Shown here: positions 1 to 4,571 of the stretch, piece after piece | How the letters are laid out: each line of letters starts with the position of its first letter | How positions within the stretch are numbered: position 1 is the stretch's first letter | NCBI GenBank assembly: GCA_900758165.1 | Contig: CAAEQN010000139.1 | Coordinates: 1 to 7,341, forward strand | Reading direction: 5' to 3' | Length of the DNA stretch: 7,341 nt | Source of the DNA: Clostridia bacterium | Lineage (GTDB): Bacteria; Bacillota; Clostridia; TANB77; CAG-508 | The notes under the pieces: model-generated | Database searches by the model: none | What the model was told of the DNA's origin: nothing | Seen by the model: the letters and a program-made list of their open reading frames with translations, nothing else | Position numbers and translations under genes: made by a program

Positions 1-124
1 CCGCAACGAAGTTGCGAGGTTCAGACAACGGACATTAGGTATTTCAAATATAGACAGCTCTAAAAGAGTGTGACATATGTTTGACAAACCTACACCCCAA
101 TTTATGGAAATTGTCAAATATCAC

Positions 125-153
125 TTGACAAAGCCTTGGTATTTTGGTATTAT
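125..153 (+). promoter_or_regulatory. Promoter upstream of tRNA-Gly
   Basis: A consensus -35 TTGACA (125-130) is followed by a 17-nt spacer and TATTAT (148-153). An overlapping TATAAT lies at 151-156. Transcription would start near 160, leaving a 5' leader of about 75 nt before the tRNA. That leader contains an AT-only inverted repeat (201-208 / 212-219). The nearest gene downstream is tRNA-Gly, so this is its likely promoter. Confidence 0.7.
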
Positions 154-236
154 AATAATTGCTTGTAAATGAATAGAAGTACTAAAAATAGTGTTTTTTC
201 AAAATTAATTCTTAATTTTTGAAAATTTGATAAAAT

Positions 237-310
237 GCAGGTATAATTTAACGGTAAAATACAACCTTGCCAAGGTTGAGTCACGGGTTCGATTCCCGTT
301 ACCTGCTCCA
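237..310 (+). tRNA. tRNA-Gly (anticodon GCC)
   Basis: A full cloverleaf can be drawn by eye. The acceptor stem GCAGGTA (237-243) pairs with TACCTGC (300-306), followed by discriminator T307 and an encoded CCA (308-310). The D stem is ATTT/AAAT around AACGGTA. The anticodon stem CAACC/GGTTG closes the loop TTGCCAA, with anticodon GCC at 269-271. The T stem ACGGG/CCCGT closes TTCGATT. All stems pair without mismatch. It reads glycine codons GGC and GGU. An intrinsic terminator begins only 10 nt downstream, so this tRNA is probably transcribed separately from the next one. Confidence 0.97.
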
Positions 311-319
311 TTATATTTA

Positions 320-344
320 GTGTAACTAAAGTTACACATTTTTT
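320..344 (+). terminator. Intrinsic terminator after tRNA-Gly
   Basis: A perfect 7-bp stem GTGTAAC/GTTACAC (320-326 / 331-337) with loop TAAA is followed by A and six T (339-344). It has the classic form of a rho-independent terminator on the + strand, 10 nt after the tRNA CCA end. Confidence 0.8.
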
Positions 345-399
345 ATATATTAATTTAATATATTTAGTAATATTGCTCTTTATATTACATATACTTTAA

Positions 400-405
400 T
401 ATAAT
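400..405 (+). promoter_or_regulatory. Possible -10 element for tRNA-Cys
   Basis: A TATAAT hexamer lies 7 nt before the tRNA-Cys 5' end. Because a terminator lies between the two tRNAs, tRNA-Cys should need its own promoter, and this is the best candidate. No good -35 is visible: TTGCTC at 373-378 is 21 nt away. Use of this hexamer would give a transcript with almost no 5' leader. Partial read-through from the upstream promoter is an alternative. Confidence 0.3.
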
Positions 406-412
406 CAAATGT

Positions 413-486
413 GGCGAGTTAGCCAAGTGGTAAGGCACGAGTCTGCAAAACTCTGATCATCGGTTCGACTCCGATACTCGCCTCCA
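413..486 (+). tRNA. tRNA-Cys (anticodon GCA)
   Basis: Acceptor stem GGCGAGT (413-419) pairs with ACTCGCC (476-482), followed by T483 and an encoded CCA (484-486). The anticodon loop CTGCAAA carries GCA at 445-447. The T arm is ATCGG/CCGAT around TTCGACT. The D arm contains the conserved AGCCAAGTGGTAAGGC. The outermost pair of the anticodon stem is a C-T mismatch while the other four pair, which is tolerable. It reads cysteine codons UGC and UGU. The terminator at 491-540 follows directly. Confidence 0.96.
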
Positions 487-490
487 ACAT

Positions 491-540
491 AAAAAACTAT
501 AAAATGTTGATATTTAAACATTTTGTAGTTTTTTATTTTT
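491..540 (+). terminator. Intrinsic terminator after tRNA-Cys
   Basis: An A-rich arm at 491-508 pairs over about 18 bp with 517-534, with one wobble-type position and an 8-nt loop. The descending arm ends in six T and continues TTTTATTTTT to 540. It lies 4 nt after the tRNA-Cys CCA. Confidence 0.8.
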
Positions 541-548
541 TACTATCC

Positions 549-601
549 ATATTAAACAAATAGGCTCTCTTTTTTACAAAGAGCGCCTATTTGTTTAATA
601 T
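549..601. terminator. Bidirectional-type hairpin terminator between convergent units
   Basis: A 17-bp perfect inverted repeat (549-565 / 585-601) is extended inward by CTCTTT/AAAGAG (567-572 / 578-583) after a single mismatch, leaving a 5-nt loop. The GC-containing core GGC...GCC is flanked by A-rich sequence on one side and T-rich sequence on the other. This is the form expected of a terminator that works in both directions. Its right arm touches the stop codon of the minus-strand membrane gene. It separates that gene from the convergent tRNAs. Confidence 0.65.
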
Positions 602-954
602 TAATCATCTAAAATTTCACTTTCCTGCAGTTCTTTCAATTTTCTTATTAGTGCTTTTCTGTATATTTGGGCTATATATATTTCAGCCACTCTTGAGAAA
701 GCGCCTAATACGACTAAAACTAGAGTACAAATCTGTATTTTCTCGTTTAGTAGCATCAATTGGTTATTTGCTTCCATCAGTCTTATTTGCAACACTATTA
801 ATGCCAAAAACATAACAAGTTCAAAAACAACGCAGTACATCACTTTTGCATTTTGATATACATGTGCATTCTTTACTCTAAAGATTGATACTGCTAGCAC
901 TATACTTAACAGTACTACAATGATAACTTCGATGATTTTTATTGTTTGTTCCAT
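601..954 (-). CDS. Small three-helix membrane protein, function unknown
   Basis: The 117-aa protein begins MEQTIKIIEV. I chose this start because GGGGAGG (complement of 964-970) lies 9 nt upstream; an ATG at 970-972 overlaps that ribosome site and is unlikely to be used. Three hydrophobic segments are visible at residues about 6-26, 38-58 and 75-97. A short loop near residues 61-72 (EANNQLMLLNEK) and a charged C-terminal helix (KALIRKLKELQESEILDD) lie between and after them. I recognise no family motif and no signal peptide distinct from the first helix. The gene has its own promoter (1077-1105) and a terminator-like hairpin at its stop, so it looks like a single-gene unit transcribed divergently from plsX. 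Its base composition appears slightly less AT-rich than its neighbours. That it is a gene is fairly well supported; its function is unknown. Confidence 0.7.
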   Translation of the reverse strand: MEQTIKIIEVIIVVLLSIVLAVSIFRVKNAHVYQNAKVMYCVVFELVMFLALIVLQIRLMEANNQLMLLNEKIQICTLVLVVLGAFSRVAEIYIAQIYRKALIRKLKELQESEILDD

Positions 955-1076
955 GTTGTGTATCCTCCCCATTAATTCTTCTAAATGCTACCAATATATG
1001 TAAGCTAAAAAGTTAAAAGAATTATATCCTTCACTAATTAGTAAAACCGGGAATTTTCTAATAAAAATGTAATTAT

Positions 1077-1105
1077 ATTATACCATATTTTTCCATGTTT
1101 TGCAA
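1077..1105 (-). promoter_or_regulatory. Promoter of the small membrane protein gene
   Basis: Read on the minus strand: -35 TTGCAA (complement of 1100-1105), a 17-nt spacer ending in TGG, then TATAAT (complement of 1077-1082). The TGn before the -10 makes it an extended -10 promoter. The -35 lies inside the left copy of the 28-bp direct repeat, so the promoter overlaps the edge of the inserted element. The leader to the start codon is roughly 110 nt. Confidence 0.6.
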
Positions 1106-1124
1106 TTCATAGGTAAAATATTAT
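1097..1124 (+). repeat. 28-bp direct repeat, left copy
   Basis: This stretch (beginning GTTTTGCAATTCATAGG) is identical over 28 bases to 1353-1380, and the flanking bases differ on both sides. The two copies bracket a 228-bp palindromic segment. The left copy supplies the -35 (TTGCAA) of the minus-strand promoter. A long target-site duplication is the simplest reading. Confidence 0.9.
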
Positions 1125-1352
1125 GTGAGTGATATGAGAAAATGTCCTAAAAATGACCCATTTGTTCCAATTTCCTTATTGACTTTGAGCCTCTAATCCT
1201 TTGGAAACCTGTTTTTTGCTCAAACCCAATGGAATGAATGCTTTGAGCTTCAAAAGCATACCAAAGGATTACTCAAAATCAATAAGTTTTCTCGGCATAA
1301 ACGGGACATTTTCTCAAATCATAAGTCGGGACATTTTCATATATCAATAACA
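1125..1352. mobile_element. MITE-like palindromic insertion, 228 bp, non-coding
   Basis: The segment lies exactly between two copies of a 28-bp direct repeat. Its ends carry an imperfect inverted repeat: 1129-1147 against the reverse complement of 1329-1347, 16 of 19 matching and ending AAAATGTCC. A second copy of the terminal motif, at 1304-1315, is a perfect 12-bp inverted match to 1136-1147 (GAGAAAATGTCC). Further inside, 1175-1204 pairs with 1261-1286 (one mismatch and a 4-nt bulge), and GCTCAAA (1218-1224) pairs with TTTGAGC (1242-1248). There is no credible ORF. Terminal inverted repeats, repeated subterminal motifs, small size and flanking duplication suggest a non-autonomous element mobilised by a transposase elsewhere. 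Multiple subterminal sites recall IS21-family ends, but a 28-bp duplication is longer than usual there, so the family is unassigned. The 973-1445 interval otherwise holds only the two divergent promoters. Confidence 0.6.
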
Positions 1353-1380
1353 GTTTTGCAATTCATAGGTAAAATATTAT
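1353..1380 (+). repeat. 28-bp direct repeat, right copy
   Basis: This is an exact copy of 1097-1124. Its last base is the first T of the plsX -35 (TTGACT, 1380-1385). The plsX promoter therefore lies just outside the insertion and was left intact. Confidence 0.9.
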
Positions 1381-1408
1381 TGACTTTATGCAATTTAAGT
1401 TGTAAAAT
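1380..1408 (+). promoter_or_regulatory. Promoter of plsX
   Basis: TTGACT (1380-1385), a 17-nt spacer and TAAAAT (1403-1408) predict a start near 1415 and a leader of about 30 nt carrying AAAGGAG (1431-1437). This placement excludes the upstream in-frame ATG at 1356 as the translation start. Confidence 0.7.
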
Positions 1409-1445
1409 ATATCATATTAAATTACAGACAAAAGGAGTTTACTAT

Positions 1446-2471
1446 ATGATTATATTACTTGATGCCATGGGCGGAGATAATGCCCCTGATGCAAATATAA
1501 AAGGAGCTGTAGCTGCTGTAAATCAGGTAGATGCAGAGATTTGGCTTATAGGAAAAGAAGATGTAATTAAAAGTAAATTAAAAGAATTTTTTAATAAAAC
1601 AGCAGAAGAAATTTCACCTAGATTAAAAATATATAATACTACAGAAACTATTGAAATGGAAGACACTCCTACTGTTGCTATCAAACGCAAAAAGGATTCT
1701 TCTATGGTAGTAGGATTTAACCTATTAAAAGAAGGAAAAGGTGATGTGTTTATATCAGCCGGAAATTCTGGGGCTCTTCTTACTGGAGCAACTTTAATAG
1801 TTGGAAGAATTAAGGGGATTGACAGGCCTGCTCTTGCTGGAATATTACCATCATACCATAAAAGATTGGTTCTTATGGATTGTGGTTCAAATACAAATTG
1901 TAAAACAATAAATCTTTTGCAATTTGCTCAAATGTCTAGTATTTATATTCATGATGCTTTAAATATAGAGAAACCTGCAATAGGGCTATTAAATATTGGT
2001 ACAGAAGAAACTAAAGGAAACGAATTAATAAAAGAAAGTTATAAATTATTAAAAGAAAAATCTCCAGAGTTAGGAATTAATTTTATCGGAAATATTGAAG
2101 GTAGAGATGCTTTCTCTGGTAAAGTTGATGCTATTATAGCTGATGGATTCACTGGAAATATATTCTTGAAAACTGTCGAGGGAATGGGCAAATTTATAAA
2201 AAAATCATTATCTGAAAGTATAAAAAAGAATGTATTTTCTATGATAGGCTCTGTTCCTACACTTCCTGCTCTTAATAGATTTAAAAAAATGATGGATTAT
2301 AAAGAATATGGTGGAGCACTTTTTTTAGGTGTAAAAAAACCTGTAGTTAAAGCTCATGGTAGTAGCGATGCAAAGGTTTTTGAATTTACAATTAAACAAG
2401 CCGAACAATTTGTAAATAATAAAACTGTAGAAAAATTAACAAAGGCTTTTGAATCAAATATAGATAAATAA
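1446..2471 (+). CDS. plsX: Phosphate acyltransferase PlsX
   Basis: A soluble or peripheral enzyme that converts acyl-ACP and phosphate to acyl-phosphate, the donor used by PlsY in the first step of phosphatidic acid synthesis in Firmicutes. The 341-aa length is normal for the family. Family landmarks in order: N-terminal LLDAMGGDNAPD (4-15), ISAGNSGALLTG (103-114), MDCGSNTNCK (144-153), NIGTEETKG (183-191), FIGNIEGRD (213-221), DGFTGNIF (233-240) and YGGALFLGVKKPVVKAHGSSDAK (within 288-310). The start at 1446 has AAAGGAG 8 nt upstream and lies downstream of the promoter; an in-frame ATG at 1356 would add 30 residues but precedes the promoter and falls in the direct repeat. In many Firmicutes plsX sits with rpmF, fapR or fab genes. 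Here it appears alone, with its own promoter and terminator, facing rplL. Confidence 0.97.
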   Translation: MIILLDAMGGDNAPDANIKGAVAAVNQVDAEIWLIGKEDVIKSKLKEFFNKTAEEISPRLKIYNTTETIEMEDTPTVAIKRKKDSSMVVGFNLLKEGKGDVFISAGNSGALLTGATLIVGRIKGIDRPALAGILPSYHKRLVLMDCGSNTNCKTINLLQFAQMSSIYIHDALNIEKPAIGLLNIGTEETKGNELIKESYKLLKEKSPELGINFIGNIEGRDAFSGKVDAIIADGFTGNIFLKTVEGMGKFIKKSLSESIKKNVFSMIGSVPTLPALNRFKKMMDYKEYGGALFLGVKKPVVKAHGSSDAKVFEFTIKQAEQFVNNKTVEKLTKAFESNIDK

Positions 2472-2496
2472 ATATTGTTGTTTATAAATATAAAAT

Positions 2497-2541
2497 ATTA
2501 TCTGTTTTTAGTTAGCTAAAAGCAGATAATTTAATTTATAT
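2497..2541 (+). terminator. Terminator of plsX
   Basis: A 15-bp hairpin starts 25 nt after the plsX stop: ATTATCTG (2497-2504) pairs with CAGATAAT (2523-2530), a T-G wobble follows, then TTTTAG/CTAAAA around a TTAG loop. The downstream tract TTAATTTATAT is T-rich but broken, so termination may be partial. Confidence 0.6.
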
Positions 2542-2583
2542 AAAAAATAGAAGCTAAAGTATATTACCTTTAACTTCTATTTT
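2536..2583 (-). terminator. Terminator of the rpmG-to-rplL operon
   Basis: On the minus strand the arms 2574-2583 and 2568-2572 pair with 2544-2553 and 2555-2559, with a single mismatch. The stem is followed by a run of six T (complement of 2542-2547) and more T/A. It lies 10 nt beyond the rplL stop and marks the end of the operon before rpoB would normally occur. Confidence 0.75.
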
Positions 2584-2593
2584 CATTTTAGAA

Positions 2594-2959
2594 TTATTGT
2601 AATTCTACAACAGCTCCAACAGTTGTGAATTTATTCTTTAATTCTTCAGCTTCTTCTTTAGAAGCTCCTTCTTTAACTGTTTTTGGTGCTCCATCAACTA
2701 AATCTTTAGCTTCTTTTAATCCTAATCCTGTTGCATCTCTAACAACTTTGATTACTTGGATTTTGTTTGCTCCAGCTTCTTTTAATACAACATTGAATGA
2801 AGATTTCTCTTCAGCTGCTGCTCCTGCAGCTCCTGCAGCTGGTGCTGCTACTGCTGCTGCAGATACTCCATATTTTTCTTCTATTCCTTTTACTAATTCA
2901 GCAAGTTCTGCTACTGATAAAGCATCTATGCTTTCTAATAATTCATCTATTTTTGCCAT
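2594..2959 (-). CDS. rplL: 50S ribosomal protein L7/L12
   Basis: The multicopy stalk protein of the large ribosomal subunit. It recruits and activates translation factor GTPases. The 121-aa protein has the standard order: an N-terminal dimerisation and L10-binding region (1-32), an Ala/Gly-rich hinge (33-50), and a C-terminal domain (52-121) with the factor-binding helix IKVVRDATGLGLKEAKDLVD. The start ATG at 2957-2959 is preceded by AAGGAGG (complement of 2968-2974). It is the last gene of the operon, 141 bp downstream of rplJ, and that gap contains two tandem hairpin pairs. Confidence 0.98.
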   Translation of the reverse strand: MAKIDELLESIDALSVAELAELVKGIEEKYGVSAAAVAAPAAGAAGAAAEEKSSFNVVLKEAGANKIQVIKVVRDATGLGLKEAKDLVDGAPKTVKEGASKEEAEELKNKFTTVGAVVELQ

Positions 2960-2991
2960 TTTAATTTCCTCCTTATTTATTTTTTATTTTT

Positions 2992-3076
2992 AGAACCTTA
3001 GGTTCTTATTTTCACGGCAATGTGAATTTTAATTTTAAATTCTGAACTCTTCGTTCTTATTTCACAATAATGTGAA
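2992..3076 (-). repeat. Two tandem hairpin-pair units between rplJ and rplL
   Basis: The rplJ-rplL spacer contains a unit of about 50 nt repeated twice. Each unit has a GAAC.../...GTTC hairpin (2992-3006 and 3044-3056) and, 4-5 nt away, a TTCAC/GTGAA hairpin with a 6-nt loop (3011-3026 and 3061-3076). Stem sequences are kept while loops differ (GGCAAT against AATAAT; TTA against TCTTC). A further AT inverted repeat (GAATTT/AAATTC, 3024-3042) links them. No T-run follows the hairpins on the minus strand, so they do not look like a full terminator. They may act in mRNA processing, stability or translational balance. Confidence 0.6.
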
Positions 3077-3100
3077 TATTGCTTTCGTTTATAATTAGTT

Positions 3101-3601
3101 TTAAGCATTTTCTTTTTGTGCCTTAACTTGATCAAGTGCAACTGCAAGTTTTGTAATATTTCCAAGTAAAGCTCCAGCAAGTTTTGCAAGTAATTCTTGT
3201 CTTGATGGTAGTTTTGCTAGTGTTATTATTTCTTCTGCAGACATAACCTTACCTTCAACTATTCCACCTTTAATTTTGTAGAAGTCATGATCCTTTGTAA
3301 AGTTATATATTACTTTAGATGGTGCTAAATAATCCTCTTTACTCATTACTAGAGCAACTGGTCCTTCTAAAGTAGAGTCTAACTCTTTTTCTCCATTTGC
3401 AGCTAGTGCTCTTTTTATAATGTTATTTTTTATAACTTTATATTCTGCATTAGCAGCTCTTAATTCAGCTCTTAATTTTGTTACATCTTCAACTGTAATA
3501 CCTCTATATGCTACTATAAGTGCTACTTTAGCCTCTTTTAATTCATTTGCTAATTCATTAACTTGTTCTTGTTTTTTTGCTATTGTTTTTTCATTTGCCA
3601 T
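3101..3601 (-). CDS. rplJ: 50S ribosomal protein L10
   Basis: The base of the ribosomal stalk: it binds 23S rRNA next to L11 and carries the L12 dimers on its C-terminal helix. The 166-aa protein has the usual length. It opens MANEKTIAKKQEQVNELANE and has the family core VALIVAYRGITVEDVTKLRAELR, the EYKVIKNNIIKRAL segment, and a C-terminal helix (about 133-163, LPSRQELLAKLAGALLGNITK...) suited to bind L12. AGGAGGTG (complement of 3611-3618) precedes the ATG at 3599-3601. Expression is probably controlled by the upstream L10 leader, where the L10-L12 complex binds its own mRNA. Confidence 0.98.
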   Translation of the reverse strand: MANEKTIAKKQEQVNELANELKEAKVALIVAYRGITVEDVTKLRAELRAANAEYKVIKNNIIKRALAANGEKELDSTLEGPVALVMSKEDYLAPSKVIYNFTKDHDFYKIKGGIVEGKVMSAEEIITLAKLPSRQELLAKLAGALLGNITKLAVALDQVKAQKENA

Positions 3602-3618
3602 TTAAAAATTCACCTCCT

Positions 3619-3767
3619 ATATAATAAAATCCAATCCATATAGCCTATTTCGAGACTATAAGAATTGGATTCCTAATATTTTCCGTTCTTATTGCCTCGG
3701 TTGGACTTACTTATAAGTTTTATAATCTTATTGATTTCAACTTAATTGCCTACTGTCTTTGGCTATA
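3619..3767 (-). ncRNA. Ribosomal protein L10 leader (cis-regulatory RNA)
   Basis: The 175-bp gap between rplA and rplJ holds, in RNA order, CCAAAGACAGTAGGC (complement of 3748-3762), a stem region, and CCAACCGAGGC (complement of 3694-3704). These match the conserved boxes of the L10 leader found before rplJ in Firmicutes, where GACAGYAGG pairs with CCNRCCGAGG and binds the L10-L12 complex. One A-A mismatch sits in the five-base pairing GTAGG/CCAAC, so my pairing is approximate. An attenuator-like hairpin lies between this element and the rplJ start (3628-3671). Confidence 0.75.
3625..3671 (-). terminator. Attenuator-like hairpin before rplJ
   Basis: On the minus strand AATCCAAT (complement of 3664-3671) pairs with ATTGGATT (complement of 3628-3635), with an inner stem of CTATA/TATAG type (3639-3643 / 3656-3660). 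The stem runs directly into TTTATTATAT and then the rplJ SD. This is the expected place for a leader attenuator; for B. subtilis rplJL, L10-L12-dependent attenuation has been described. The T-run is interrupted, so strength is uncertain. Confidence 0.5.
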
Positions 3768-3790
3768 TTTCATAAATTATTTTTGGTCAA
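3762..3790 (-). promoter_or_regulatory. Possible internal promoter for rplJ-rplL
   Basis: TTGACC (complement of 3785-3790), a 17-nt spacer and TATAGC (complement of 3762-3767) straddle the rplA stop codon and would start transcription just at the L10 leader. The -35 is good and the -10 poor in its last two bases. It would explain why the leader begins only about 15 nt after rplA. Simple read-through from the rpmG promoter is the alternative. Confidence 0.3.
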
Positions 3791-4460
3791 TATACATACT
3801 TGGGCCCATTGTTGTAGATATTGCTACACTTTTTATATATTGTCCTTTTGCTGCAGCTGGTTTAGCTTTGATTATTGCATCTATGATTGTTTCATAGTTT
3901 TCTGCTAATTTATCTGCTCCAAAAGAAACTTTACCAAAACCTAAATGAATAATATTATTTTTATCTAATCTATATTCAACTTTTCCTGATTTGATTTCTT
4001 TTATAGCTTTTGTAACATCCATTGTTACTGTTCCAGATTTAGGATTTGGCATTAATCCTTTAGGTCCTAATACTTTTCCTAGTCTTCCTACAACTCCCAT
4101 CATATCTGGAGTTGCTACTATAACATCATAATCAAACCAATTTTCTTTTTCAATTTTTGGTATTAATTCTTCTGCTCCTACAAAATCTGCTCCTGCTTTT
4201 ACAGCTTCATCAGCTTTTGGTCCCTTTGCGAATACTAAAACTCTTTGAGTTTTACCTGTACCATTTGGAAGTACTGTTGTACCTCTAACTTGTTGGTCAG
4301 CATGTTTTGAGTCAACACCTAATTTAACATGTAATTCAACTGTTTCATCAAATTTTGCTTTTGGCATTTTTTCAATTAGTTCTAATGCTTCTTTTGCAGA
4401 ATAAAGTTTAGTTTTATCTACTAATTTTGCACTTTCTGCGTATCTTTTTCCTTGTGCCAT
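3777..4460 (-). CDS. rplA: 50S ribosomal protein L1
   Basis: L1 binds 23S rRNA helices 76-78, forms the mobile L1 stalk that helps release E-site tRNA, and in many bacteria represses its own operon. The 227-aa length is typical. Landmarks: TTVLPNGTGKTQRVLVFAKG (61-80), the glycine-rich VGRLGKVLGPKGLMPNPKSG (124-143), and the C-terminal STTMGPS (215-221). The ATG at 4458-4460 has AAGGAGG (complement of 4467-4473) upstream. It lies 111 bp after rplK; that gap has two short perfect hairpins. It is followed immediately by the L10 leader. Confidence 0.98.
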   Translation of the reverse strand: MAQGKRYAESAKLVDKTKLYSAKEALELIEKMPKAKFDETVELHVKLGVDSKHADQQVRGTTVLPNGTGKTQRVLVFAKGPKADEAVKAGADFVGAEELIPKIEKENWFDYDVIVATPDMMGVVGRLGKVLGPKGLMPNPKSGTVTMDVTKAIKEIKSGKVEYRLDKNNIIHLGFGKVSFGADKLAENYETIIDAIIKAKPAAAKGQYIKSVAISTTMGPSMYIDQK

Positions 4461-4484
4461 TTTGATCCTCCTTTTGGTAATCTC

Positions 4485-4542
4485 GAGTTATTTTTAACTC
4501 TCCCAATATTATTAATTTTTTTATTTATTGAACTATGTTCAA
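4485..4542 (-). repeat. Two short perfect hairpins in the rplK-rplA spacer
   Basis: TTGAAC-TAT-GTTCAA (4528-4542) and GAGTTA-TTTT-TAACTC (4485-4500, + strand reading) are perfect 6-bp stems with short loops. On the transcribed strand A-rich rather than T-rich sequence follows each, so they are not terminators. The second sits about 12 nt before the rplA ribosome site. They could tune stability or translation of rplA. Confidence 0.4.
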
Positions 4543-4571
4543 TTAATTAAAATTGTTGTTACTAATTATAA

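Noticed and set aside
1..73. An open frame from the left edge (stop TGA at 71-73) that could be the last 23 residues of a protein, and a small hairpin CGCAAC-GAA-GTTGCG at 2-16
   Set aside because: The frame is too short to judge, a second frame is open nearly as far, and I recognise no family. The hairpin has no T-run and could be chance or part of a gene beyond the edge.
79..130. Short palindromes GTTTG-A-CAAAC (79-89) and TGTCAA/TTGACA (112-117 / 125-130) near the tRNA-Gly promoter
   Set aside because: They are short, common in AT-rich DNA and include the -35 itself; not enough to call an operator.
591..815. 74-codon + strand frame opposite the membrane gene
   Set aside because: It starts with TTG inside a hairpin arm, has no ribosome site or promoter, and overlaps the better supported minus-strand gene.
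1097..1380. CRISPR array with 28-bp repeats
   Set aside because: There are only two repeat copies, the spacing of 228 bp is far too long for a spacer, and no cas genes are nearby.
1356..1445. 30-residue N-terminal extension of PlsX from ATG 1356
   Set aside because: It lies in the direct repeat and upstream of the plsX promoter, has no ribosome site, and does not resemble the PlsX N-terminus, which begins at the MIILLDAMGG start.
2625..2993. 122-codon + strand frame opposite rplL
   Set aside because: Antisense shadow of the rplL coding sequence; its Ala/Ser-rich content mirrors the rplL hinge.
2998..3189. 63-codon minus-strand frame across the rplJ-rplL spacer
   Set aside because: It overlaps the 3' end of rplJ in another frame and runs through the repeated hairpins; no ribosome site.
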